A stretch of DNA of 64,000 nucleotides from UBA6115 sp050953005 (GCA_050953005.1 JBMNLV010000006.1:62001-126000), one strand, 5' to 3'. Numbered from the stretch's first letter, positions 27,901-32,753 are shown. The notes: a model not told the origin generated them from the sequence alone. Program-made: numbers and translations.

Positions 27901-29082
27901 AACAGCGCGAGCGGCAGCGGCCAGACGCCTGATCCGGGCGACCCGTCGAATCCTGACCCGAACAAACCGCCGGTGACGCCTGAAAAACCCGGCGAAGTAG
28001 AGGTACCCGCGACGCAGACGCCCGGTATAACGGTTACCAAGAGTTCCGATAAAACCAAGTTTACCGCGGTAGGCGAAGCGATCAGGTATGAAGTTGTCAT
28101 TACGAACACGGGCAATGTGACACTTGAAGACGTGGTAGTGACGGACAGCCTTACGACGCTGACGGACGCGCTGCGGACGGAGACCAAGGCGGCTGATGGC
28201 AAGCTTGAGGTAGACGAGACATGGACGTATGTATACACGTATATCGTGACACGGGCTGATATGGAAGCGGGCTATGTGAAGAACGTTGCCAAGGCAACGA
28301 GCCCTGATTTACCGGACGATCCCGGTAACCCTGTGGAAGATGAGGTAGTAGTCCACAAGCCTGCCTACACAGTGGTCAAGGAAGCCGCTGAGGATCGGTT
28401 CCGCAGTGCAGGGGACATCCTGAACTACACAGTTACGGTAACGAATACCGGCCAGGTGATAGTCGAAGACTTGATTATCTCTGACACCCTTGTATCCTTC
28501 TCAGACATGACGCTGGTTGAGTCTGTTGAGAGCAACGGCCACCTTGATGTCGGCGAAGTGTGGAAGCTGACCTACAGCTACGCTGTTACGGAAGCGGATG
28601 TCGCTGCCGGCATGATCCTGAACAGGGTAAGCGCCACTGACCCGGATGATCCGGACAACCCACAGGAAAGCGAGCACGAAACACCGAAGGGCAATAATCC
28701 TTCCCTCATTGTTCTCAAAACTGTTACGGAAGAGGATTACAATGAGGAGGGCGATCAACTGAGCTACACTATCACTGTGACGAACAATGGCGACATCGCG
28801 CTGTCCGGCATTGAATTGGAGGACAGCCTGGCGGATCTGAGCGATGTCACACCTGTGAAGTCAATCAATGATGACGATGTGCTGGATGTTGGCGAAACAT
28901 GGACCTATATCTATGCCTACAGCGTAACTGATGGGGATATGCTGGCGGGCAATGTGCTCAACATTGTGTCTGTCAGCTCTGAACAGGCACCCTCGGTCAC
29001 AGACGAAGTTGATGTGCCGCGGGGGCCCGCGCCTCCTGCCAGCAGCGTTACAACCATCAACGTTGGTGACTGCTATGAGTAA
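9928..29082 (+). CDS. Giant secreted multi-domain adhesin-like protein (6384 aa)
   Basis: The start is ATG 9928, with GGGGGAGGA at 9912-9920; an in-frame upstream ATG at 9895 has no such site. A signal peptide (about residues 1-28, LALTAVMLFSMLPIDVLA) is followed by about seven InlB-type beta modules (to ~848; typified by FxGWY and LYAVW). Then come ten Cna-B-like domains (~849-1920; each begins like TATKSWVDG and ends VTNTY), two FctA/Spy0128-like pilin domains (~1926-2170; TKALAGRPL, TKELQGRAL), and about 36 DUF7507/DUF11-like repeats (~2178-6358; TxTYTYTVTNTGNVTLTNV … DIDAG). The C-terminus INVGDCYE has no LPXTG, SLH or membrane segment. Cna-B and pilin domains often form intramolecular isopeptide bonds, so a protease-resistant stalk is plausible. 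Function in adhesion is inferred from architecture only. Confidence 0.9.
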   Translation: MNNRLRKFTALALTAVMLFSMLPIDVLAALITTDYTQGVSLRSIIPTNPPVYTRTYTFEANGETVDTQIVKDGEYLTEPEVPRKTDHRFTGWYVGNEQLLFGPSNPISVTQTETIAAIARFEPVYYVFFMSSAGATASVYRTKAGVTGDLIPTGDVVLPIDSTQAVTGWYKNRALTDGPVGENYTVGTANQQLWPKIESGNYIYFVSGHQANYVAPKFVPPGAATQAPNVTMTRPGYTFSHWSLSDKGPAYTFGQPITGDITLYAVWTPVSTNYTVVFWKQSISDSKNAADSDKTYDFAGTSVVRQAITGTSVSPTSADMAMNYNGFHYNAAKSVSKIVNGDGTTILNVYYDRNLLTMVFQQGPSQYSSRFTTVATYTGLYGQSLAQNGYSFMNGYNWQEYMYGRYYTKVTFLDAFIYDDLNAESHTYPKDYLVLRSWSDETGLHYIYHYKQNLDGTYNYPDAPNNTNRSNYSYFTMTNKYVGFTVAYFYSTYYSTWQPTAPGKTEYYGLRDLHILHTRNAYTLSFYNVNAVDREVTVLFEQPLSSFVGYVPQSRPVGMPEGYTFEGWYKDEACTQPMDFATGKMGVGDLMVYAKWDPPHVHATVYQSMSAGAASTTHTLPYNEPIYQTLFPTVQDVYGHTLFVGDPNTVITVPANYRWVAWTTKENGVYTTFNFATKLTQDIELYPYYVSVQNYSVTYSPGAGTGTVVDYRTYLEGSYADVLPGTITPPAGQVFLGWKLSGDESGKIYVANDKIFIDGNKTLTAVFGPKLQARLTYKANGGQGNDVVYNLLNNQTHTIIENPSYTKAGYQFIGWNTAPMGVGLWYMPGVNVLVDGQDNVLYAQWEQLIIVTAQKGWNFLPPGSDRPDIWFTLYRKYADNSEVPVGTKKVESATVYWENQPYTNGYGFEYEYYVKETDASGADYVPPSFTKLEEGLTVTNTYQFVDFTVNKVWAGDHLPAVKPSITVQLQVSVAGGAFVDQGAPVLMTDGTTSYTWYDLPLEDSQRRSLSYRAVETVTPESYLVAYQHSATGTTITNTYQTTSYTAIKEWRDPNNLKPSGEAWPSIQLQLYQDGNAYGGYKFVPEQTGNSFSHTWTKLPALKANGTPHVYTAREVVVPPRYKMTLVDIAGQTTITNTLSRDSLTGTKYWVGEAPPAGASVTLQLYQTIRGENPTVHRVAWGEPVTITAANNWQHTWTGMPSVDDPANPTVDYEYEIAEAAAPAGYYYDTASSASLYVTNVSQTTSFTATKSWVDGINNRPQAVTLYLERSTDGVNWNRVTGTNYELTTADYNQHTWTGLTRFASWDADNINARVEYQYRVREEEVANYETTYPDNNTVKNKYLIPQRTITITKKWIGGPSADHVAPALHLWRRFTDNSVKELAPNEYTRAEEVTVDTGTTTNNKTYTYTYSGLSDTDADGNKYLYGFTEDPVAGYEMTLSNPYLLNGVWYALPGSVIENAYQVPKTVSLSATKLWVGGPQSDHQRVKLSIWRTTDDVENPVGPITMEEAEWFQATVTPMVGPSNTFTGFWPNLAQTDINGNPYTYFFIEDNEPTNYTRVYNRYIEVNGVQYAHNGATVTNTYTSPDTTVTAAKLWQNGIEADHTAVPLKLYRKIEGGTLGLVTGVSPVVSPASGTSGRFDYTWTVPQNDTDGNPYTYYFSEDEQANYTRTYSASETIDGILCAPNGAYVTNSYVSPKTSVTAVKTWVNGAQADHVAVPLTLYRKVENGALEEVTGKAYTLSPSTETASQFTYTWADLDQTDIYGNAYTYYFKEKEVTGYTRAYQSPYETDYGLAGTAVTNTYVQPTGEITGAKHWVDINPDTPVPTVYMKLYRSTNPVATEAEMEAVPDLGLITVDASTPKTQDEWYPEIYSSFFSWSNIHLNSLSGEPYYFFVKEVNAAGDPYVPANFEKYEYGTEIHNVYKAQGSFTPQVTKALAGRPLKADEFEFELVELWTPQGESEPWELQYEVVTNDADGNIIFSPLDYSSSHAGDSYHFLIREIVPEPAETGMAYDPLEIELTVNVAAIDAYDGVLAVTGTYSGDKTFNNTYTAAGSLPARTWATKELQGRALQAGEFSYELRLQGSTDVLQTRTNAADGSIVFGDNEDEIKFTQEDIGKSYIYTVNEVIPVSGESGMAYDPTILRFIVTVEDAGNGDLDITWAPERASSKFTNVFTPDPRALITKKASQTLWSAPGTVTYTYTVTNTGNVPLTNVAVADDKLGAVTLNKTTLGIGESATGTKTYNVTQADIDAGAQITNTATVTVSEAGLPETTVSETITFAQTPKAQVTKEADQRVWSSPGTVTYTYTVKNTGNVTLTDVKVADDKLGTVAENVTIGVGQTGTFTKTYNVTQLNIDAGTPITNKMTVTAAQNNFPTTETTETITFTLSPGVKIEKSADRATFADVGEEIEYTVKVTNTGNVTLPGVQIIDSLVDLETATPTESLNANGKLDVNEQWTYVYTYTVKQDDMNAGFITNSARIPNPDNPGGSPDDPVASHTLQGEQDIRATLTKVADPEVVDEPGLVTYTYTVTNPGNVTLTNIVLTDDLLGAVTLDKQDLDPGKVATGQLTHDVTQAEIDAGAAITNVATLTADQGIPETKDSATVTFDRTTALTVEKSANVSGFSQAGEAITYTVKVKNTGNVTLENVVVTDSLVPLVATMREESVDDNGKLDVGETWEYTYAYTVKQSDVDAGYVRNSVKVSHPDISDKVAELNITGTRTPLAEVSKTASPETLNKPGNVTYTYVVTNTGNVTLTNVKVADDKLGVVAENVTLDVGQSKTFTKTYSVTQMDIDAAPMIKNIVTVTADQSIPETRAEETVTLTRTPGMKVTKKANKMNFTSVGETITYTVIVENTGNVTHENVVAEDSLTDLSKITPVESLSANGKLDVGETWTYEYTYTVKQSDMNAGVIANSASASSTQVPEDDPGAPSADHDLPGVQVVSAAVKKEADQTVWAKPGRVTYTYKVKNTGNVTLTGVAVTDDILQSGVTLDSTDLLPGEIATGTLTYDVTQTDIDAGTPITNKATVTADQDIPTTEKTETITFAQHPFAVLTKEADQTVWRDPGTVTYTYKVTNTGNVTLTNIAVTDDLLGTVTLNKQNLEPGEFTTGTKTFDVTTAMIDAGVPITNIATLAAEQSIPLTQVSETITFIDAPNVEIIKYADQDEFIAPGTVTYTYQVRNTGNVTLTGASLSDNKLSSVNLGAGVTQLAPGQIVRITETYQVTQADIDAGTPITNVATFKCNELADQTATETITFVQTPKAQVTKEADQRVWSSPGTVTYTYTVKNTGNVTLTDVKVADDKLGTVAENVTIGVGQTGTFTKTYNVTQLNIDAGTPITNKMTVTAAQNNFPTTETTETITFTLSPGVKIEKSADRATFADVGEEIEYTVKVTNTGNVTLPGVQIIDSLVDLETATPTESLNANGKLDVNEQWTYVYTYTVKQDDMNAGFITNSARIPNPDNPGGSPDDPVASHTLQGEQDIRATLTKAADPEVVDEPGLVTYTYTVTNPGNVTLTNIVLTDDLLGAVTLDKQDLDPGKVATGQLTHDVTQAEIDAGAAITNVATLTADQGIPETKDSATVTFDRTTALTVEKSANVSGFSQAGEAITYTVKVKNTGNVTLENVVVTDSLVPLVATMREESVDDNGKLDVGETWEYTYTYTVKQSDIDAGYVRNSVKVSHPHISDKVAELNITGTRTPLAEVSKTASPKTLNKPGNVTYTYVVTNTGNVTLTNVKVADDKLGVVAENVTLDVGQSKTFTKTYSVTQMDIDAAPMIKNIVTVTADQSIPETRAEETVTLTRTPGMKVTKKANKMNFTSVGETITYTVIVENTGNVTHENVVAEDSLTDLSKVTPVESVSANGKLDVGETWTYEYTYTVKQSDMNAGVIANSASASSTQVPEDDPGAPSADHNLPGVQVVSAAVKKEADQTVWAKPGRVTYTYKVKNTGNVTLTGVAVTDDILQSGVTLDSTDLLPGEIATGTLTYDVTQTDIDAGAPITNKATVTADQDIPTTEKTETITFTQNSRLELSKKASRTTYRAVNEMIEYTVELSNTGNVSILNASITDTMANLTIGTYTHVAKDGTNTPVTYGTTANLQPGDKLVLKASYKISQDDLDNGFVRNVAAGSGYLPDSANPTQPDMTKPVTPFGSGEVTVNAEQYRLASVTKIANQKTFTKPGSVTYTYTVTNMGNVTLTDLKVHDDKMPLPGYVTLQGSTTLAPGERRTGTWIYNVTQEDIDAGADIKNIATVTADEGLPPTTQASEIIRFTQTPSATIEKTADKDQTSLPGLVTYTYTVTNTGNVTLTNVAVEDDKLGAVTLSKNKLAPNETATGKLMYDVIQEDIDKGADIENTATLTAEEIAPLTAVWTVTIAQNPKLSISKQRESINGDENQTTYSAAGDVVAYTVALENTGNVTIYNAEITDNMPGLTIISYMHEPAGGNAGPATNGETVLLPGDKLVMKSSYTVTQADLDRGYVRNSASGSGYTPDPENPALPDVNNPAYPASPSTVNVDADQNPSAEVTKSADQEDWTAPGTVTYTYTVTNKGNVTLTNVAVNDNILGAVTLDKTTIGVGESATGELTYQVTQDDIDQGAAIVNVATVTAKQNIPATNAEEKITFTQTPKASVTINANKTEWIAPGLVTYTYTVTNTGNVTLTNVAVDDDRLNDVPLLKTMLAVGESTTGKLTYYVTQADMDKGTPIKNEATVSAAQNIPEAKAIETITFKQSPQAEVSKGADRDIFARPGKVTYTYIVRNSGSVTLTNLEVNDDKLGPVTLNKTTLGIGEVAVGQLTYNVTQADIDKGTPIENVATVSAAQAIPETKTSKTITFTQTPGMAVSKRQVSVNGDTAQINAMAAGDEIAYEVVVTNAGNVTLTNVTVTDSLADLTLVTPAESKTADSKLEVGETWTYAYTYTVTQADMDAGEVKNSAAASGEAPNPDDPSNPKPVEPDAPDTVETPVTQTPGLTMSKTANPMTYHAAGDVITYTVEMKNTGNVTVLNAKITDTKAGLTNISYAHVAADGTQTGGVSNGAVRLLPGEKLVMQAEYAVTQADLDAGSVLNSASGSGQTPDPGDPSNPDPNKPPVTPEEPGEVNVPATQTPGMAVSKRQVSVNGDTAQINAMAAGDKIAYEVIVTNAGNVTLTNVTVTDSLADLTLVTPAESKTADSKLEVGETWTYAYTYTVTQADMDAGEVKNSAAASGEAPNPDDPSNPKPVEPDAPDTVETPVTQTPGLTMSKTANPMTYHAAGDVITYTVEMKNTGNVTVLNAKITDTKAGLTNISYAHVAANGTQTGGVSNGAVRLLPGEKLVMQAEYAVTQADLDAGSVLNSASGSGQTPDPGDPSNPDPNKPPVTPEEPGEVNVPATQTPGMAVSKRQVSVNGDTAQINAMAAGDKIAYEVIVTNAGNVTLTNVTVTDSLADLTLVTPAESKTADSKLEVGETWTYAYTYTVTQADMDAGEVKNSAAASGEAPNPDDPLNPKPVEPDAPDTVETPVTQTPGLTMSKTANPMTYHAAGDVITYTVEMKNTGNVTVLNAKITDTKAGLTNISYAHVAANGTQTGGVSNGAVRLLPGEKLVMQAEYAVTQADLDAGSVLNSASGSGQTPDPGDPSNPDPNKPPVTPEEPGEVNVPATQTPGMAVSKRQVSVNGDTAQINAMAAGDKIAYEVIVTNAGNVTLTNVTVTDSLADLTLVTPAESKTADSKLEVGETWTYAYTYTVTQADMDAGEVKNSAAASGEAPNPDDPLNPKPVEPDAPDTVETPVTQTPGLTMSKTANPMTYHAAGDVITYTVEMKNTGNVTVLNAKITDTKAGLTNISYAHVAADGTQTGGVANGAVRLLPGEKLVMQAEYAVTQADLDAGSVLNSASGSGQTPDPGDPSNPDPNKPPVTPEEPGEVNVPATQTPELTMSKTANPMTYHAAGDVITYTVEMKNTGNVTVFNAEITDTKAGLTNISYAHVAANGTQTGGVANGAVRLLPGEKLVMQAEYAVTQADLDAGNVLNSASGSGQTPDPGDPSNPDPNKPPVTPEKPGEVEVPATQTPGITVTKSSDKTKFTAVGEAIRYEVVITNTGNVTLEDVVVTDSLTTLTDALRTETKAADGKLEVDETWTYVYTYIVTRADMEAGYVKNVAKATSPDLPDDPGNPVEDEVVVHKPAYTVVKEAAEDRFRSAGDILNYTVTVTNTGQVIVEDLIISDTLVSFSDMTLVESVESNGHLDVGEVWKLTYSYAVTEADVAAGMILNRVSATDPDDPDNPQESEHETPKGNNPSLIVLKTVTEEDYNEEGDQLSYTITVTNNGDIALSGIELEDSLADLSDVTPVKSINDDDVLDVGETWTYIYAYSVTDGDMLAGNVLNIVSVSSEQAPSVTDEVDVPRGPAPPASSVTTINVGDCYE
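16750..19048 (+). repeat. Segmental duplication, copy A (7 DUF7507-like repeats)
   Basis: This 2.3-kb stretch of the giant gene is repeated almost exactly at 19672-21970 (offset 2922 bp). Both copies encode the same ordered series of seven repeats, starting KAQVTKEADQRVW and ending at VKKEADQTVW plus its repeat body. The two unrelated repeats between the copies show that nine repeats were duplicated or that two diverged. Confidence 0.9.
19672..21970 (+). repeat. Segmental duplication, copy B
   Basis: Second copy of the 2.3-kb block. I see roughly nine amino-acid differences over ~766 residues (for example KVADP/KAADP, SDVDAG/SDIDAG, HPDISD/HPHISD, PETL/PKTL, HDLPG/HNLPG), so the duplication is recent or homogenised. 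Confidence 0.9.
24402..27605 (+). repeat. Four tandem 801-bp units in the giant gene
   Basis: Units begin at 24402, 25203, 26004 and 26805, each encoding one GMAVSKRQ-type and one GLTMSKTAN-type repeat (267 codons). A fifth, partial copy (the TMSKTAN half only, beginning ELTMSK) follows from 27606 to about 28019. Units differ at only a handful of positions. Confidence 0.93.
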
Positions 29083-29139
29083 ACAAACCGATTACCGCGA
29101 TCCTGTTTACCTGAATCTGACAAGGAATGGAGAACAAGC

Positions 29140-30972
29140 ATGAAACGCATTCTGATTCTTTTGCTCATGACGGGTCTGTTGTTCTCCTGTTCCGCTTCCA
29201 TGCCCGCGGGCGCCCGGCAGGAGAATGCCGGGCAGCCCGCGGTGCTAACGGTTGGGCACACGACCATGCTGAGCGGCAATTTTTTCTCTGACCTGTGGGG
29301 CAACAATACCGCGGATATTGACGTGCGCAGCCTGCTGCATGAGTACCCTCTTATTGCCCAAACCCAGGCTGGAGATTACCAGCTTAACCGGACGGTTGTC
29401 GACCAGGTGGATAAAGAAACAGAGAAAAACGGTGATGTTACTTACCGCGTGACAATCAAAAAAGGGCTTAGGTTCAGCGATGGCTCACCGATCGGCGCCC
29501 GGGATTATGTGTTTTCTTTTCTCCTTCTTTCATCTCCTCATGTCCGGTCGTTGACCGGGCTGACGCCCTCCTATACGTATATCGACGGATTTGACCGATA
29601 CCATGCCGGTCTGTCGCAGCAACTCAGCGGCCTGCATCTGATAGATGATCACACCTTCACATTGCGCATCAAAGGCGCGTATCTTCCTTACTATTATGAG
29701 ATGGCTTACATCAGCATCAATCCCTATCCCATATCAGTTATTCTCCCCAATGCCCGGGTGATGGATGATGGAAAGGGCGCCTACATCAGTGGGGAAATGA
29801 CCGTGGATATCCTGAAGAGGACCATCCTGGACAAGGAAAAAGGCTATCTTTCCCACCCCTTCGTAACCAGCGGGCCATATCGTTTGCTGTCTTATGATTC
29901 CCAAACACATGTGGCTGAATTTGAGATCAATCCCCACTACATGGGCAACTATGAAGGACAGATCCCCAGCATTCCACGGCTGCGCTTTCAGGGAATCCGC
30001 AATCAGGATATCCACCGGCAGATTGCCCAAGGGCAAGTGGATATGGTCAATAAAGTCACGGATGGAGAAGTCATTGACGAAGCCCTGGTCCTTGCTAAGG
30101 ATGGCTATCTGAGCTTCAGCTCCTATCCCCGTACCGGATCGGGTTTCCTGGCAATCGCCAATGAGCGTCCCATTACATCATCCGTCCATGTACGGCAGGC
30201 TTTGGCGTTCTGCCTGGACTATGATGTGCTTCCCCGGGAATTTCTCAAAGGCCATGGCAAAAAGGTCTCTGGATACTATGGCCTGGGCCAGTGGATGCTG
30301 AAAGCCGTTGGAAACGGCATCAATCAATTGCCCCGGTATCAGCTGGATTTGGACAAAGCCGATCAGCTATTAATCACTGACGGCTGGGTTTACAACAAGG
30401 ATGGCAAAGAATATCACAAAGATGATGCAGGATTGCGCCATCGCAAAACGGCGGAGGGAGTCCTGGAGCCTTTCAGCCTGCGGATGGTTGTGACTCCCCA
30501 GAATAAGGCTGCCTACCTGGTGCTGGGGATGCTCCGTGACAATGTGGCTCAAATCGGCGGCGAGATTATTTCTGAGGAAATGCCCCTTGCCCGGGCGCTG
30601 GCCCAGTATTACCGACAGGAAGAACGCAAATTCGATCTGTTTTTCTTGGGTACAAACTTCGTCTATTTCTTTGATCCTTCCGACACGTATCGTGTGGGTG
30701 AGGAATATCAGGGCACGATCAACACGTCAGGCCTGCAGGATGAGAAATTGGCTGCCCTGGCCGCGGCGGTTGCCCGTGTGCCTTCCAGGGATCAGGAAGC
30801 TTTTCTGGAAGCATGGCTGGCCTTTCAAATCTATTGGGCGGAAGTGTTGCCCATGATACCGCTGTACTCCAACATCTACTACGATTTGTATACGCCGGAT
30901 TTGACAGATTATAATCCGGATCGCTACTGGAACTGGGGCACGGCGATTCTTTACGCGAGATTGAAGCGCTGA
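29140..30972 (+). CDS. Oligopeptide-type ABC substrate-binding lipoprotein
   Basis: A 610-residue member of the family 5 extracellular solute-binding proteins (OppA/DppA-like). The N-terminus MKRILILLLMTGLLFSC carries a lipobox (LFSC), so it is probably a lipoprotein on the outer face of the membrane. Family signatures include the TYRVTIKKGLRFSDGSP region near residue 105 and SSVHVRQALAFCLDY near residue 350. The gene starts 57 nt after the giant gene with GGAATGGAG as ribosome site and may share its transcript. No permease or ATPase genes follow, so partners must be elsewhere, or the protein acts as a receptor or sensor. Confidence 0.88.
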   Translation: MKRILILLLMTGLLFSCSASMPAGARQENAGQPAVLTVGHTTMLSGNFFSDLWGNNTADIDVRSLLHEYPLIAQTQAGDYQLNRTVVDQVDKETEKNGDVTYRVTIKKGLRFSDGSPIGARDYVFSFLLLSSPHVRSLTGLTPSYTYIDGFDRYHAGLSQQLSGLHLIDDHTFTLRIKGAYLPYYYEMAYISINPYPISVILPNARVMDDGKGAYISGEMTVDILKRTILDKEKGYLSHPFVTSGPYRLLSYDSQTHVAEFEINPHYMGNYEGQIPSIPRLRFQGIRNQDIHRQIAQGQVDMVNKVTDGEVIDEALVLAKDGYLSFSSYPRTGSGFLAIANERPITSSVHVRQALAFCLDYDVLPREFLKGHGKKVSGYYGLGQWMLKAVGNGINQLPRYQLDLDKADQLLITDGWVYNKDGKEYHKDDAGLRHRKTAEGVLEPFSLRMVVTPQNKAAYLVLGMLRDNVAQIGGEIISEEMPLARALAQYYRQEERKFDLFFLGTNFVYFFDPSDTYRVGEEYQGTINTSGLQDEKLAALAAAVARVPSRDQEAFLEAWLAFQIYWAEVLPMIPLYSNIYYDLYTPDLTDYNPDRYWNWGTAILYARLKR

Positions 30973-31022
30973 GACGGGAAAAACATGGACAGTTCCCAGC
31001 TGTATCAAATCATTAAAACACT

Positions 31023-31068
31023 AAATCAAAGCCATCATAACGGATAGGGGCTGTGATGGCTTTGATTT
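31023..31068 (+). terminator. Rho-independent terminator after the binding-protein gene
   Basis: A perfect 15-bp stem (31023-31037 with 31054-31068) with a 16-nt loop. The stem ends in gattttgttg, and A-rich sequence lies on the other side. The remaining 31069-31284 holds no supported gene. Confidence 0.8.
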
Positions 31069-31304
31069 TGTTGCCCAACGCACACAGGGCCTGCCTTGCC
31101 TTGATTTGACTAAGACTTCCTAAAACGGTACCATGCAGATGGTTTGTTCTTGCTTACGTGATTGCTGCGCAGGAACGATTCCGGCTTGTTCTGTCAAGTT
31201 GAGATTCTCTTTTGGCTGATGTCTGACTTTTTCCCGGGATGATGCTAAAAGCTTTTCAACCGTTTTTGAGTCCCGGTATTATAAGGGGAGGTCGCAAAGG
31301 CGGC

Positions 31305-32042
31305 ATGGGTTTTTCCGACAAGAGGCATCCTTGTTCAAAGATCAGAGCAATTCTGATGGTTGCAGCGCTTGCGCTTGCGCTGGGATTTCAAGCTCCGGCA
31401 GGGGCAAAGACCTATTCGAACAACACAGCTTGTTCGGAGGGCATCTACCTGCGCCGTTTGAGCAATCCGCCAACAAACAAATGGTACATGGTCACTCCGC
31501 TGGATCTCAGCCGGGACGGCCTGGTAACGCTGGATCTGATTGCCGGCAACTGCATGGTCATCGGGCGTGTGGAGGTCAGCCTGCAGGCAGGCAGCCTCAC
31601 AGCTACCGCCCGTTATCTGGAGGGCGTCACCGTGCATGAAGAGTTGCTGATGTTTTATACGGACCTCTCAGATATTCAAACACTTGAGCATGGGCACCTG
31701 GATACGCCCTATCGCCTTGGGCAGCCCCTTGCCCTCAGCGCTTTTGGCAATCCCTCCCGGATCTGGCTGTACACCAACAGCAGAGTCTCTTTCAATGATG
31801 ACCTGCCCGGGCTTATGACCTTTGCTTCCCAAAGTCCGCGCCGGATCAACGCGCGCATTGAACTGGCCCGGGCGGCAGGGCTGGGAGCGGAGGACTATCT
31901 GGAACGGATGCCGGTGTCCCGACCTTCTCAACCAAGCGATACGACCGGCATCCCGGATGAAAACGGCTGTATCGGCGGTGTGTGTCCTGTCCCTGCACTG
32001 GATCCTGCACAGGAACTGCCCAGTTTACCCCTTGCTCCATGA
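31305..32042 (+). CDS. Unrecognised secreted protein upstream of thioredoxin-dockerin
   Basis: About 245 residues from ATG 31305 (GGGGAGG at 31285-31291, 13 nt away). The frame stays open up to ATG 31239, but that start lacks a ribosome site. A hydrophobic signal segment (AILMVAALALALGFQAPAGA) is followed by a beta-rich domain (YSNNTACSEGIYLRRL, GNCMVIGRVEVSL, LGQPLALSAFGNP) and a Pro-rich tail with CIGGVCPVPALDP. No family is recognised. Four cysteines, two of them in the CIGGVC loop, make it a possible substrate of the redox protein encoded 24 nt downstream. That link is inference from gene order. Confidence 0.7.
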   Translation: MGFSDKRHPCSKIRAILMVAALALALGFQAPAGAKTYSNNTACSEGIYLRRLSNPPTNKWYMVTPLDLSRDGLVTLDLIAGNCMVIGRVEVSLQAGSLTATARYLEGVTVHEELLMFYTDLSDIQTLEHGHLDTPYRLGQPLALSAFGNPSRIWLYTNSRVSFNDDLPGLMTFASQSPRRINARIELARAAGLGAEDYLERMPVSRPSQPSDTTGIPDENGCIGGVCPVPALDPAQELPSLPLAP

Positions 32043-32066
32043 ACGCCATAAAAAAGGAGGAGAAAT

Positions 32067-32729
32067 ATGCGCACAATGAAACGTTTGACCCTGGCACTTG
32101 TCCTGGTGATGGCTTTAGGGCTGCTGCTGCCTGCCGGCTCTCCCGGAGGCCCCGCGCTGGCCGGAGCCACTGCCCCGCTTCGCATGTACAATGTCTGGGC
32201 CACCTGGTGCTCGCCCTGCGTCGCGGAAATTCCCGCGCTGGGCAGGATCGCCCGGGACTATGCCGGCCGGGTTGAGGTGATCGGGCTGCAATATGACGCC
32301 CTGTATTATAACGGAGAAGAAAATCCGGAGGCGATTCAGAAAGGGAAGGAGCTGTTCGCCAGCAGCAACGCCACCTACACCAACCTTGTTCCCGACAGCA
32401 GCCACAGTGCCTTGCTGGATGGGGCGGAATATTTTCCCACTACATACTTCATGAACAGGCAAGGGGAGATCATTAAGAAGGTTGTGGGCGGTTACGATTA
32501 CAACGGCTGGGTGAGAGTCATCAACAAATTGCTGGCCGGTTTGCCCAAAACCTATCCCGGCGATGCCAATAACGATGGCAATCTTGACATTCGCGATTTG
32601 GTCACCATCATCGAATACCTTGTGCACGGCACAGAACCGGAGGACAAGGTCAATGCTGATGCCAACGGCGACAACACGGTGGATATCCGCGACCTGGTAT
32701 GGATTATTGAGCGGATCGTTGTTGCCTGA
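32067..32729 (+). CDS. Secreted TlpA/thioredoxin-like protein fused to a type I dockerin
   Basis: A 220-residue exported protein. The signal segment covers residues ~5-32. A thioredoxin fold (~36-155) has the active-site motif WATWCSPCVAEIP and a cis-Pro region YFPTTYF. The last ~58 residues form a dockerin with two Ca-binding repeats, DANNDGNLDIRDLV and DANGDNTVDIRDLV, each with the 12-residue EF-hand-like loop and F-helix. Dockerins bind cohesins in cellulosomes or other scaffolds. TlpA-type domains reduce or oxidise extracytoplasmic cysteines. AAGGAGGAG sets the start. Confidence 0.9.
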   Translation: MRTMKRLTLALVLVMALGLLLPAGSPGGPALAGATAPLRMYNVWATWCSPCVAEIPALGRIARDYAGRVEVIGLQYDALYYNGEENPEAIQKGKELFASSNATYTNLVPDSSHSALLDGAEYFPTTYFMNRQGEIIKKVVGGYDYNGWVRVINKLLAGLPKTYPGDANNDGNLDIRDLVTIIEYLVHGTEPEDKVNADANGDNTVDIRDLVWIIERIVVA

Positions 32730-32753
32730 GAAAGCCAAGACTCACCGAAAACA

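Noticed and set aside
16000..28400. CRISPR-like or satellite array, suggested by the strong periodicity.
   Set aside because: The repeats are protein-coding, in frame, about 300-bp units without short spacers.
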